A stretch of 64,000 bases of DNA from UBA5078 sp033721235 (lineage in GTDB: Bacteria > Pseudomonadota > Gammaproteobacteria > Pseudomonadales > Pseudohongiellaceae): positions 62,001-126,000 of the forward strand of contig JAWWAY010000002.1 of assembly GCA_033721235.1 (NCBI GenBank), given 5' to 3'. The translations under genes and the position numbers were made by a program. This document shows, piece by piece, positions 9,225-18,889 of this stretch. Below the pieces are notes generated by a model. It was given only the letters and a program-made list of their open reading frames with translations, had not been told where the DNA came from and did no database searches. The first letter of the stretch is position 1; every line of letters starts with the position of its first letter.

Positions 9225-10133
9225 GTGAACCACTACTACATAGTCGATGTATTTACAGACAAAGCTTTTAACGGTGCACAGATTGCCGTTTTCCCTGAAG
9301 CTTCTGAGCTAAATGAAGGGCAAATGCAGTTAATCGCGAGAGAGCTAAACTTCTCCGACACCGTATTTGTGCAGCCTAAGACCAAAAGTGATTATAAGCT
9401 AAAGGTATTCACGCCAAATGATCGACGTAACTTCAGTGGTCACGCGACGCTTGCGGCCGCATATGTCTTAGGTAAATCAAGCCTCGCTCCGCTTCAAGAG
9501 AAACACACTAGCGTAACCATGGAGCAGAATGAAAGCCTGACTCATGTGGTTATCAGTCAGCAAGACGACGATTTGTTCATTCAGTTCAGTCGTAAATCTA
9601 GCCCAGTAGTTGATCGCTACGTACCCAATAATCATGAACTAGCAGCCTCTCTGTCCCTAGAGGAGCGCGACATCAGCAAGACACCCTACAACACTCTACT
9701 TGTCTCCTGCGACCAGCCTTTTTTGATAGTGCCTCTCACTTCTTTCGAGGCAGTGAGAAAAGCGCAATTCAACTTCAAGCAGTGGAGTAGTAGCGTGGCG
9801 CCAATCTCTGCAGCAACAGAGATTCTCCTGTTCTCCACTAAGTCAGACCTGAAGACCTCAAATTTTCATGGGCGTATAGTGGGGCCACAGATTGGTATCG
9901 ATGAGGACCCACCCATCGGCGCGGCAATGCCCGCCTTTACCGGCTTCCTGAATGCTCAAGGGCATGTGCGTCCAGGCACCTATTCTTTTGTAATAGACAG
10001 GGGCACAGTAACAACGCGCAAGAGTGTTCTCAGCATCGAAATGGTGAATCAGAAAGGCAAAGAAAACGAAATCCGTGTAGGAGGACCAGCAGTACTGGTT
10101 GGCGAAGGCAAGATTGCAAGCCCATCCGCTTAG
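9225..10133 (+). CDS. PhzF-family isomerase/epimerase-like protein
   Basis: 302 aa, GTG start. The fold markers are FNGAQIAVFP near the N-terminus, NFSGHATLAAAYVLG, a mid-protein IVGPQIGIDEDPPIGAA and VGGPAVLV at the end, all normal PhzF positions. The residue equivalent to catalytic Glu45 of PhzF is Asp45 here (LNFSDTVFV), a conservative change. The substrate is unknown. It lies 49 bases after the DmsBC gene and ends at a strong terminator, so it is probably the last gene of the nitrate operon. Confidence 0.85.
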   Translation: MNHYYIVDVFTDKAFNGAQIAVFPEASELNEGQMQLIARELNFSDTVFVQPKTKSDYKLKVFTPNDRRNFSGHATLAAAYVLGKSSLAPLQEKHTSVTMEQNESLTHVVISQQDDDLFIQFSRKSSPVVDRYVPNNHELAASLSLEERDISKTPYNTLLVSCDQPFLIVPLTSFEAVRKAQFNFKQWSSSVAPISAATEILLFSTKSDLKTSNFHGRIVGPQIGIDEDPPIGAAMPAFTGFLNAQGHVRPGTYSFVIDRGTVTTRKSVLSIEMVNQKGKENEIRVGGPAVLVGEGKIASPSA

Positions 10134-10144
10134 GGTTAGAAGGT

Positions 10145-10176
10145 GGGCTGAGGAAGAACCACCCTCAGCCCTTTTT
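10145..10176 (+). terminator. Intrinsic terminator after the PhzF-family gene
   Basis: GGGCTGAGG (10145-10153) and CCTCAGCCC (10163-10171) form a perfect 9-bp stem with a 9-base loop, directly followed by TTTTT. It ends the rightward nitrate operon between convergent genes. The other strand has no T-run, so it is probably one-directional. Confidence 0.88.
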
Positions 10177-10183
10177 CAGCTCA

Positions 10184-12526
10184 CTAGAATGAGCACTTTA
10201 AGGTACGTGTAGCACGAGCGGCCAGTTCGCATTGCGCCATCTGCTCCTGAGCAGACTGAGACAATGAATATATTGTTTTATCTGCCGACACCGCCGCATC
10301 GACAACCTCTTCCAATCCACTGCGCATCGTATTAACTCGCTGATATTCCGTTTGTGATTGTTTGCTAAGATCAACCATTACATCACTTACATGGCTAACT
10401 TGACTACTAATCTGCTCCAAAGCTCTTTGCGCTGACTGTGACTCTATAACGCAGCGCTGAGCACTCTCCTGCTCAATACTCAAGCCAGTTGAGATCTGCT
10501 CTACTCTTACTTTCAGGTTCTGAATTTGCGCTTCGATATCGCTCGCTGCAGTACTTGTAGAGGCCGATAGTCTTCGTACTTCATCCGCAACAACCGCGAA
10601 GCCGCGCCCATGCTCACCCGCTCTGGCTGCCTCTATCGCCGCATTCAAAGCTAATAGATTAGTTTGCTCCGATACGCTCTTAATTGTATCTAGCATCGTG
10701 AATACATTGTCCGCAGCCACCTTCAATTCGTTCAGAGTAGCAAAAGAGTCAGCCACTTGCTCCGATAGGTGTTCTATCCCTCTCACTGTCTCAAGCATCT
10801 GCGCTCCGCCATCTTCAGCCAAGCTTCTCGCCAGGCGTGTCTGCTCATCAGTGTCTCCTAACAAGTCCGCCATGGCGTGAAGTGATCGACAAACTTCATC
10901 ACAGGCACTACCGACCTGCTGAATTTTATCTTTCTGCTTAGCGACCGAATCTCTGGTATTTTGCGCCCTAGAGGCATTTTGCTCTGCCTGGCTAGCGGTA
11001 TTCTCAGTGGCACTATTAATATCACTCAAGCTCTTGTTCAAGAGAGCGAAAAGCCCATTCAGCGATTGGGAGATATCACCCAGCTCGTCGTTTCTCTCGA
11101 CTGGGAAACTTACTCTTAAGTCCTTCGCCTCACTTGCGGAGCGAATCTTATCTCGCATTCTTTGCAAAGGACCACTAATAGCCCTGGACAGAAAGTAAGC
11201 GCCAATAACTGCGAAAACCGTTAGCAATAGAGCACTTGTGATGACGCTGATCCACACATTACGACGTAATTGCGTCAGGCTAGCCTGAACCTCGTCTACG
11301 TCCTGCTGTGCTATCAGTCCAAAACGATGGCCCATTAGCTCTATTCTCGACCAGGCTGTAAACATTTCGCGCCCCATATAATCACGCAGTATGCCGCTGC
11401 CTGCAGAGTCACCTAAGGCCCGACTAACCCCCTCATTGTCTAAGGTAAGCTCGCCCGCTATGCTGCCCTTGTTCGATATAAGGTCTAAGCGGCTACTGGA
11501 AACCCCTTGCGCACGTAAAGCTGGCAGCAGCCCCGCAAGACTATTACTGCTCCCCGAAATTTCGCTAAGCAGCGTTCCGGATTCATCGACTAGATACGCC
11601 TCGCCTGTACGCCCCAATCCCAGAGATTCACTAGCGGCCTGCCCGCTCAGTTGACCTGTCCAACGAGCCGCTGGCACTTCGGCCACTAAATAGGCGACAG
11701 GCGTGTCAGGACTCTGTGACCAATGAAACACGGGGACGGCTAAATACGCAGTAAGCGCCTTATAGCGAAAGGGGCTAAGTTCGAAGGAGGAAAGCACGAC
11801 TCCTTGACTGGGGTCTTCTGCCAATTGCTTTACCACGCTCGCCAAAGCAGAGTCCGCGAAAGGGCCGTCTATTACTGAAGTTGCGAAAAGTGGTCCTTTC
11901 GCTGTCGAGTAGCTGACCTTTAGGCTCATCGCATCGACCAGCATCAGGTCGGAGAAAGCAAATCGTTCCATGACGTCGAGAAAACTGCTGTGGTACATAC
12001 TGTGCTGCTGACCATATATGGTGCCATCCCCTCGGTCCTCCATAGACGCCATGTTTTCCACACCAGAACTATTCTCCAACATATAGTATTTTTGTAGCAG
12101 GAGAGTCTCGTGTGTCATGCTCTCTATCCAATCATCCACAGGGGCCTCGCGCCCTCCTGAGTTGAGCAGATATTGCTCTAGATAGGCACTTGCATACCAT
12201 TGCTTCAGCTCCTCTTGAAGAGTCTGTGTTGACACACTTGCCACTTCATAGCGAAAAGAACTGAAAGGGTTTCGGAACCCCCACGCGGCGTCTTTTGTAA
12301 GCCGAGAATTAGCGAGTGTATGCATGAGCTGCACATCGCTTTGCATCAAACGCTCTAAGTTTGCCTTGCGGCTAGAAACTAGCGACTGGAACCTCTCATC
12401 GAGACTTGCGGACAGGGCTTCACTAGAGTCATGCTGGGCGAGCCAAGCCGTAACACCAGAAGCAAAAACAACACATACGGCAGTTAGCGTACCGACTGCG
12501 ATGCTAAGGCGAGTAGATAATTTCAT
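10184..12526 (-). CDS. Methyl-accepting chemotaxis protein with periplasmic sensor domain
   Basis: 780 aa. An N-terminal helix (about 7-29) and a second near 425-447 flank a long periplasmic sensor, probably Cache type, which is unusually long for an MCP. A HAMP linker follows (SRAISGPLQRMRDKI). The cytoplasmic signalling hairpin is intact: EQTNLLALNAAIEAARAGE, GRGFAVVADEVRRL. No C-terminal NWETF-like CheR tether is present. The ligand cannot be read from sequence. It ends just past the PhzF terminator, convergent with the nitrate operon, and has an AAGG ribosome site five bases before its ATG. Confidence 0.93.
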   Translation of the reverse strand: MKLSTRLSIAVGTLTAVCVVFASGVTAWLAQHDSSEALSASLDERFQSLVSSRKANLERLMQSDVQLMHTLANSRLTKDAAWGFRNPFSSFRYEVASVSTQTLQEELKQWYASAYLEQYLLNSGGREAPVDDWIESMTHETLLLQKYYMLENSSGVENMASMEDRGDGTIYGQQHSMYHSSFLDVMERFAFSDLMLVDAMSLKVSYSTAKGPLFATSVIDGPFADSALASVVKQLAEDPSQGVVLSSFELSPFRYKALTAYLAVPVFHWSQSPDTPVAYLVAEVPAARWTGQLSGQAASESLGLGRTGEAYLVDESGTLLSEISGSSNSLAGLLPALRAQGVSSSRLDLISNKGSIAGELTLDNEGVSRALGDSAGSGILRDYMGREMFTAWSRIELMGHRFGLIAQQDVDEVQASLTQLRRNVWISVITSALLLTVFAVIGAYFLSRAISGPLQRMRDKIRSASEAKDLRVSFPVERNDELGDISQSLNGLFALLNKSLSDINSATENTASQAEQNASRAQNTRDSVAKQKDKIQQVGSACDEVCRSLHAMADLLGDTDEQTRLARSLAEDGGAQMLETVRGIEHLSEQVADSFATLNELKVAADNVFTMLDTIKSVSEQTNLLALNAAIEAARAGEHGRGFAVVADEVRRLSASTSTAASDIEAQIQNLKVRVEQISTGLSIEQESAQRCVIESQSAQRALEQISSQVSHVSDVMVDLSKQSQTEYQRVNTMRSGLEEVVDAAVSADKTIYSLSQSAQEQMAQCELAARATRTLKCSF

Positions 12527-12634
12527 TGAACCTTAACCCAAAAAATATTGACTAAAATTTGAGCGTCAGTCTAATGATTTTCCATGACAGAATTATTGCA
12601 GAATAGAAAAAAATAAAACTCTAAAGTTAAGGCA

Positions 12635-12669
12635 AAGACTGGCGATAAACTTGTCTTACCGCCAGTCTT
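12635..12669 (-). terminator. Hairpin downstream of the DHA2 exporter gene
   Basis: AAGACTGGCG (12635-12644) and CGCCAGTCTT (12660-12669) are perfect 10-bp arms with a 15-base loop. In the minus direction only three Ts follow the stem. It probably ends the exporter transcript or stabilises its 3' end. Confidence 0.6.
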
Positions 12670-12688
12670 GAATAGTCAAACCGTCAAA

Positions 12689-14524
12689 TCACTCGGCGCT
12701 CTCCACCGCCTCTTTCTTTACTTCGTTGTCACGATGCAAGGGAATTACCGGTATAAAGATGCTCAACAAGAAACCGAGCACGATGATCCACAAACTGGTA
12801 CTAAACATGGCGGTCACTGAGTTAGAAAAAGCAGTACGTATGCCCGTACTAACGCTCTCTACAGTGTCATCAATACTGCTGGAAATTAGGCTTCTAACGA
12901 GGCTTAATCGCTGTTCAATTTCCGTCTCGCTCAAGCTCTGCGCGGCAGCTGCGCTGACTTGTTCCTTGAGCTGATCAGGCACAAGTGCGTTTGCCTCAAC
13001 AGCCGCTAGTGCCTCACTATCCCCGTGATACGCTAAGGACAAAGTATCGATTAGCGCCTCACTAGACTCCTCTATCTGCTGGCGCAGCGCACCTGGGTTC
13101 ATCGCGCTAGTCTGCGCTGCACTGATATCCACACTCGCACCACTGTTGGCCGCCAACATCGGCACTTGCGCCGGCAACTCTTTAGCTAAATTTAGAGTGA
13201 GCAAGCTGCCGAATATCGCAACACCAACCGTGTTTCCGATCTGACGAAAAAACTGCGTAGAGCTCGTGGCGACACCAATTTGGGAAAGCGGGAAAGCACT
13301 TTGTACGATGAGGTTTACTAGGCTTTGTGAAGGCCCTAAACCTAGACCGACAATAAGCATTCGCCAAGCCATACCCCCAAGGCTTGTGTTCGTGTCTATA
13401 GTCGTTAGAAGGAATACTCCTACTAACAAGATCAAGGTCCCTCCCACCATATAAGGCTTGTAATTTCCACTCTTAGATACGAACCGCCCACTTAATATAC
13501 TACCCACCATTAGACCTGACATGAGAGGGAACATGGAAAAGCCGCTATTGGTTGCATTGACTCCCAATACGACCTGCATAAAGAGTGGCATAAACATGAC
13601 AACACCCAAAAATGCCATGCCTACGACAAAAGAGCACAGGTTTGTAATAACAAAGACTCTGCTCTGAAACAGACTGAGGGGCATGATGGCGTCCTTAGTC
13701 CTAGACTCCACCCAAATAAATAGCAGTAAGGACACCAGGCTTAGTGCAAACATGGAAATCAGCGTAGGGGAATCCCAAGGGTATCTATTCCCTCCCCAAG
13801 TAAGTGCTAATAAGAAAGGAATGAATACCACCAACAATAACGCTGCACCTAAGTAGTCAATCTTTCCGCCGTTGCCGTGGTTCAGCCTTGGCGTTTTAAA
13901 TATAACCATGCACAAAGCAATAATCCCCAATGGCACATTAGCGTAGAAAACCCAGCGCCAGCCGGCAATCTCATGACCAAAAAGAGTGACAGTTGCGAAG
14001 TCGGTCAAGAATCCACCAAGAGCCGGTCCAATAATACTGGCCACACCAAACATGGCACCGAATAGGCCCATAAACTTGGCTCGTTTAAGCGGGGGATAGA
14101 TATCGGCGACTATACCAATAGCGCTTGTGAACAAGGCGGCGCCGCCTATGCCCTTAATCGCTCTAAAAGCAATTAACTGGCGCATACCATCGCCTAGTAT
14201 GGGTAAATCTCCAAACTCCCCACTGATGCCACATAACATCGAACCCAAGAGAAAGATGGTGACCCCGATGGTCAGAATCAGCTTACGACCATACAAGTCA
14301 CCCAGCTTGCCGAAGATGGGAACCAATACCGTCGATGTGAGCATATAGGCCGTAGTGACCCAGGAAAACAGCTCTAGACCATTAAGCTCGGATACTATGC
14401 GCGGCATTGCCGTCGACAGAATCGTCATGTCTAGAGCAGCAAGAAGGAAGAGAATGAGTAATGCAGTAAGTGTGGTACGTTTATCCTTATCGGATATCAA
14501 TACCCCAGAGGCGAGTTCGTTCAA
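12689..14524 (-). CDS. DHA2-family (EmrB/QacA) 14-helix drug:proton antiporter
   Basis: 611 aa major facilitator protein. Motif D1 in the first helix reads LAALDMTILSTAMP, with the membrane Asp typical of DHA2. GKLGDLYGRKLIL is motif A after helix 2, and GGAALFTSAIGIVADIYPP plus the GPALGGFL antiporter motif C follow. A long extracytoplasmic loop (about 455-560, Ala/Ser/Glu rich) lies before the last helix, longer than usual. The start is TTG with AGGTAAG upstream; no ATG exists before helix 1. No HlyD-type membrane fusion partner is adjacent, so it may work alone in the inner membrane. Substrates are unknown. Confidence 0.9.
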   Translation of the reverse strand: MNELASGVLISDKDKRTTLTALLILFLLAALDMTILSTAMPRIVSELNGLELFSWVTTAYMLTSTVLVPIFGKLGDLYGRKLILTIGVTIFLLGSMLCGISGEFGDLPILGDGMRQLIAFRAIKGIGGAALFTSAIGIVADIYPPLKRAKFMGLFGAMFGVASIIGPALGGFLTDFATVTLFGHEIAGWRWVFYANVPLGIIALCMVIFKTPRLNHGNGGKIDYLGAALLLVVFIPFLLALTWGGNRYPWDSPTLISMFALSLVSLLLFIWVESRTKDAIMPLSLFQSRVFVITNLCSFVVGMAFLGVVMFMPLFMQVVLGVNATNSGFSMFPLMSGLMVGSILSGRFVSKSGNYKPYMVGGTLILLVGVFLLTTIDTNTSLGGMAWRMLIVGLGLGPSQSLVNLIVQSAFPLSQIGVATSSTQFFRQIGNTVGVAIFGSLLTLNLAKELPAQVPMLAANSGASVDISAAQTSAMNPGALRQQIEESSEALIDTLSLAYHGDSEALAAVEANALVPDQLKEQVSAAAAQSLSETEIEQRLSLVRSLISSSIDDTVESVSTGIRTAFSNSVTAMFSTSLWIIVLGFLLSIFIPVIPLHRDNEVKKEAVESAE

Positions 14525-15392
14525 AATGCTTACCTGACAATTATAAGTGCCTTTGCTCCAGCCAAAGTAGGCTTACCAACGACCCACGGCTAGAAAAAGC
14601 AATTAACCTTAATTAATACAGAGGCTTAGCGCTATAGAAACCGGTACTACTGAACACTGTAAGAGAGAAGCGTGATATTGTAATTTTTATTGTCTTGCTA
14701 GCTATTAGCGCAAAGAAGTACTGATCACTTATTTAGTCGCTTAGTCGACTGAGACCCCGATACCGCTAGATGCGGATACTCAGCGGTGAGCATTAAGACC
14801 AAACTTGCGACGCCCCCCGCCATCGCCGCTTTGCCAAAGATAATAAAACCTAACCACATATAGCCAAAGATAATTACACATTGCCAAACAGCGCAGCAAT
14901 CTTACACTCGTAATGACGTCTAAGCAAACTCAACATTAATACGGCCACTTGAGCGATCTTCTTGAGCAAACCGACACAAGCCTAAGCGTGCCAAGCACTC
15001 TCCTAATCAAATGACTATTCAATAAAATACACTAGCCGTTCTAAATCATTTACATAAAGATTATCGAAGCCAACTGAAATGCCCAGAATAAGCGCACAAA
15101 AACCAATCAATTTTTGATTCGTTTTATCGCCTTTTGAGCTCGCTTTATCAATGCTTTTTAATGGCTAAAATGACTCAGAATGTCGGATAGAAGCAATGCC
15201 TTATTCCACCTAGTTACAAACGCAGTCTAAATGCAAAATTAACGGGAATTCTTGCGTAGATTCGCGGTCTAGGTTAATGTCATTTACCTTGTGAGGTTAT
15301 TGCAGACAGGGCAAACCATTCGCTCTGCCTAGCCCATAAACAGGACTAATAAAGCTCATCACCCACAACCATAATTAGAAGAAATGATAACT
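14525..15392. other. Long intergenic region with divergent promoters
   Basis: 868 bases with no convincing gene in any frame. AATTAA-CC-TTAATT (14601-14614) is a perfect palindrome close to the exporter start and may be its operator. Near 14831-14885 the phrase GCCAAAGATAAT occurs twice, followed by a partial third copy (GCCAAA). The region should hold the promoter of the rightward transport operon, but no clear -35/-10 or sigma-54 site was found. Confidence 0.5.
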
Positions 15393-16664
15393 ATGAAATT
15401 TTCATCAGCATCAATATTAACTATTAAGAAATTTACTAGGCACCTGCTGCTTACTAGCTTAGCACTTCCCGCTTTAAGCCTTGCGCAAGAACCCATTAAA
15501 ATTGCCTATATCGACCCCCAATCGGGCACCTTCGCATCCCAGGGAGAGAGCGGCTATCTACAAGCAGATTTCGCCGCAGACTATTTCGTTAACTCTAAAG
15601 GCGGGCTGCTTCATGGCCGCCAGCTAGAAGTTTATGCATTCGACAACAAAAACAGTGCAGCAGATGCGCAAATCCAATTGCGCCGAGCTATCAGTGAGGG
15701 CATTCAAATAGTTTTCACAGGCAATAGCTCCGCCGTGGCAAGCGCTTTAAGTACTGCTATCTCCCGCCACAATCGCCGCAACCCCGAATCACGCGTATTA
15801 CTCCTTAACCACGCTGCCGTTGACCCAGCACTTACAGAGGAAGACTGCAGTTTCTGGCATTTCCGCTTTGATTCACACTCGGATATGAAAATGCAAGCGA
15901 TGACAGACCACATCGCTCTAAACCCAGATATTTCTAAGGTTTATCTAATAGGCCAAGACTATTCCTTCGGTAAAGCCGTTGCGGACGCGGCAATCAGAAT
16001 GCTGGCAGAAAAACGCCCCGACATCGAAATTGTCGGCAACGAACTTCACCCAATAGGTCAGGTGAAGGACTTCACTCCTTATGTCACTAAAATAGTTTCA
16101 TCGGGTGCGGATGCCATCATTACGGGCAACTGGGGCGCCGACATGGTGGCCTTAGGTCGCGGCATTATCGACTCAGGCTTGGAAGTTCCTATTTATACCT
16201 TTTATGCCGCATACGATGGCATCACTGCCACGCTCGGGGAGGAAGGCAAAGGTTTGATTCGTCTTACTCACAACGATATCTCTAACCCAAGAATCCCTGA
16301 AGAGCGCCTGAACTATACCCGCGCGTTTAAGGAAAAATACCCTCACAAAGACGTCACAGAGCCTCGTATCGCCAACATCATCATGATGATGTCGGCTGCT
16401 ATCGAAAAAGCCCAGAGCGCCGACCCCTACGATATCGCCCTCGCGCTGGAGGACATGCATTTCACCACCTTCAGTGGCGAAGATGTGTGGATGCGCCCTG
16501 ACGATCACCAGATTATCCAAAACGTTCACGTTTCCGTGCATACTGACGAAGGCATTACCATTGATGCTGATAACTCTGGATTCGGCTTCCGAACAGAGTT
16601 CACTCTACCTGCCGAAAGAGCAGCTATGGAAACAAGCTGCAATATGAGACGCCCAAGACCATAA
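15393..16664 (+). CDS. Branched-chain-amino-acid-type ABC transporter, substrate-binding protein
   Basis: 423 aa. The N-terminus is a signal peptide (lysines, LLLTSLALPALSLA, cleavage before QE). The mature part is a type I periplasmic binding protein of the HAAT family: IKIAYIDPQSGTFASQGESG at the start, NSSAVASAL, then HFRFDSHSDMK. An ATG nine bases upstream (15384) is in frame, but the GAAGAA ribosome site abuts it directly, so 15393 is preferred. It begins a five-gene importer operon. The ligand could be an amino acid, amide, urea or aromatic acid; the binding-site residues cannot decide this by eye. Confidence 0.9.
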   Translation: MKFSSASILTIKKFTRHLLLTSLALPALSLAQEPIKIAYIDPQSGTFASQGESGYLQADFAADYFVNSKGGLLHGRQLEVYAFDNKNSAADAQIQLRRAISEGIQIVFTGNSSAVASALSTAISRHNRRNPESRVLLLNHAAVDPALTEEDCSFWHFRFDSHSDMKMQAMTDHIALNPDISKVYLIGQDYSFGKAVADAAIRMLAEKRPDIEIVGNELHPIGQVKDFTPYVTKIVSSGADAIITGNWGADMVALGRGIIDSGLEVPIYTFYAAYDGITATLGEEGKGLIRLTHNDISNPRIPEERLNYTRAFKEKYPHKDVTEPRIANIIMMMSAAIEKAQSADPYDIALALEDMHFTTFSGEDVWMRPDDHQIIQNVHVSVHTDEGITIDADNSGFGFRTEFTLPAERAAMETSCNMRRPRP

Positions 16665-16685
16665 ACTAAAAGAGTTGGCTCCAAA

Positions 16686-17636
16686 ATGTTTGAAGTATTA
16701 ATTTTTGCCACGCTCAACGGTCTTGTCACGGGATTGTTGCTATTTATGTTAGCCAGCGGGCTAACGCTTATTTTCAGCATGATGGGCGTATTGAATTTCG
16801 CTCATGCAAGCTTCTATATGCTAGGGGCATATTTTGCCTACTCGATAAGCCAATATATGGGCTTCTGGCCGGCGCTAGTCATCGCCCCCATAATAGTGGG
16901 CCTGCTAGGCGCATTGGTCGAACGCTACGGACTCAGGCAAGTTCACAAGTCCGGCCATGTCGCCGAGCTAATCTTTACCTTTGGCTTAGCCTTCCTCATT
17001 GAAGAGTTTGTCCAGTTTGTCTGGGGCAGGGCTACCAAGGACTATCGTTCGCCCGATATTCTCGACTTCCCTCTATTCACGCTATTTGGGCAGGACTTTC
17101 CCGCCTATAAAGCGTTTATGATATTTATCTCTGTCAGCATCTTTATTGGCCTGTATTTTATCCTCACCCGCAGTCGTATCGGCATTATTATTCAGGCGGC
17201 AATCAGCCACCCCAATACAGTGAATAACTTAGGCCATAACGTCCCGCAGATTTTCATGTGGGTCTTCGGTGTAGGCTCTGCTCTTGCGGGTATAGCAGGC
17301 GTTATCGCCGGACCAGTGCTCGGCACCTTCCCCGGCATGGGTTTAGTATTAGGCAGCATCGTATTCGTGATAGTGGTTATCGGCGGACTGGGTTCGCTTG
17401 CAGGTGCGTTTGTCGCATCGCTCTTAATCGGGCTATTGCAGTCTTATGCCATTGCGACAGACCTCGGCATGCAGGACTTACTAGACCTTATTGGCGTTAG
17501 TTTCGACCGCGACCATCCTCTAAATGACATTTGGAGCCTATCCTTATCGCAAGTGGGTCCTATCCTGCCCTACTTGCTCTTGGTGTTAGTGCTCATCTTT
17601 AGGCCCTCTGGCTTATTTGGCAAGAGGGAAAGCTAG
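16686..17636 (+). CDS. ABC transporter permease, LivH type
   Basis: 316 aa with about eight hydrophobic helices. Family motifs include NGLVTGLLLFMLASGLTLIF at the start, MGVLNFAHASFYMLGAYFAY, and VIVVIGGLGSLAGAFVASLLIGLLQ, the EAA-like coupling region. It follows the binding protein by 21 bases and precedes the second permease by 2, forming the heterodimeric membrane channel. Confidence 0.94.
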   Translation: MFEVLIFATLNGLVTGLLLFMLASGLTLIFSMMGVLNFAHASFYMLGAYFAYSISQYMGFWPALVIAPIIVGLLGALVERYGLRQVHKSGHVAELIFTFGLAFLIEEFVQFVWGRATKDYRSPDILDFPLFTLFGQDFPAYKAFMIFISVSIFIGLYFILTRSRIGIIIQAAISHPNTVNNLGHNVPQIFMWVFGVGSALAGIAGVIAGPVLGTFPGMGLVLGSIVFVIVVIGGLGSLAGAFVASLLIGLLQSYAIATDLGMQDLLDLIGVSFDRDHPLNDIWSLSLSQVGPILPYLLLVLVLIFRPSGLFGKRES

Positions 17637-17638
17637 AT

Positions 17639-18889
17639 ATGAAACGTTTTATACCCTGGGCTCTGTTCGCCATTGTTTTATTGGTGTTACCGCAGATTTT
17701 TACTTCGATACTGGCCACATCGATCCTCAATCAAATGGCTATCGCCATCATATTCGCCCTTAGTTACAACATGCTTTTGGGCCAGGGCGGTATGCTGTCA
17801 TTCGGGCATGCCGTTTACTTTGGCCTGGGCGGTTTCCTAGCCGTACACGCCATTTTGAAAGTAGAGCTCGGGGAGATGATGTTCCCCACTGCCTTTATTC
17901 CTCTGGTCGGCGGTATTTTCGGCTTCCTTGCTGCCTGTTTCATTGGCAGCTTCTCTACTCGCAAAGCGGGCACCGTGTTCGCCATGATCTCTCTGGGTGT
18001 CGGCGAACTCATCGCGGCCTCGTCGCTAATTCTGGTTTCGTTCTTCGGTGGTGAAGCGGGAGTTAGCGGAGATAGAACTTGGGGGCCAATGTTATTCGGC
18101 ATAGATTTCACCCAAGATATTCATGTGTACTATCTGGCCGCCATTTGGACCTTCATTTCTGTTGCCCTAATGTATCTGTTCACGCAAACGCCAGCTGGCC
18201 GCATGGCCAATGCAGTCAGAGACAACCCCGAGCGCGCCGAGTTTATCGGCTACAGTGCTCGCCGAGTCCGTTTTATATCCTTTATTTTCGCGGGCTTCTT
18301 TGCCGGCATCGCAGGCGGTCTATTTGCCGTTAACTACGAGATCGTTACTGAAGAGAATTTGAATGCGGCTACTTCTGGTCGCGTCTTATTAATGGCTTAT
18401 ATCGGTGGCCTAGGCTTCTTCATTGGCCCCATAGTGGGCGCCATTATTCTCACCCTGATTACCTCTCTACTGAGTAATTACACCGATCTTTGGCTACTGT
18501 ACTTGGGCATTATGTTTGTACTGACTGTGATGTTCCTTCCAAAAGGGCTGACGGGTTTCCTCATGATGCACAGAACACCGTGGCATTTAGGTAAGCTGCA
18601 GATCTTGGCTATTCCCTATACGGTTACGGCCATACCTAGCGCAGTCCTCCTCATGACTATTGTCGCTATGCTGGAGCTCTCCCATGCAAATGAGATCATC
18701 CACTACCTCGGTATCCCCTTAGACAAGCAAAGCACTATTGCCTGGATTGCTTTAGGCGTGACTCTACTCGGCTCATTCTTTGCGACCCGCTACACCCTGC
18801 CGCAACTAAGAGAAGCTTGGAGCGAAGCAAACGCTATCTCTAAGCCAGCAATCGATGATGCGCAAGACGCGCCAGCAGGAGGTGCGTGA
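17639..18889 (+). CDS. ABC transporter permease, LivM type
   Basis: 416 aa. LivM signature MLLGQGGMLSFGHAVYFGLGGF is followed by AVRDNPERAEFIGYSARRVRFISF and GRVLLMAYIGGLGFFIGPIVGA. After the core of about 310 residues there is an extra C-terminal part with two more helices and an Ala/Asp-rich tail, so it is longer than LivM of E. coli's core. Its TGA overlaps the ATG of the next gene by one base, implying translational coupling. Confidence 0.93.
   Translation: MKRFIPWALFAIVLLVLPQIFTSILATSILNQMAIAIIFALSYNMLLGQGGMLSFGHAVYFGLGGFLAVHAILKVELGEMMFPTAFIPLVGGIFGFLAACFIGSFSTRKAGTVFAMISLGVGELIAASSLILVSFFGGEAGVSGDRTWGPMLFGIDFTQDIHVYYLAAIWTFISVALMYLFTQTPAGRMANAVRDNPERAEFIGYSARRVRFISFIFAGFFAGIAGGLFAVNYEIVTEENLNAATSGRVLLMAYIGGLGFFIGPIVGAIILTLITSLLSNYTDLWLLYLGIMFVLTVMFLPKGLTGFLMMHRTPWHLGKLQILAIPYTVTAIPSAVLLMTIVAMLELSHANEIIHYLGIPLDKQSTIAWIALGVTLLGSFFATRYTLPQLREAWSEANAISKPAIDDAQDAPAGGA

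Noticed and set aside
15284..15305. Possible sigma-54 promoter before the binding-protein gene, around TTGTGAGGTTATTGC
   Set aside because: The essential GG of the -24 element is TG here and most other -24 bases mismatch, although TTGC is present at -12.
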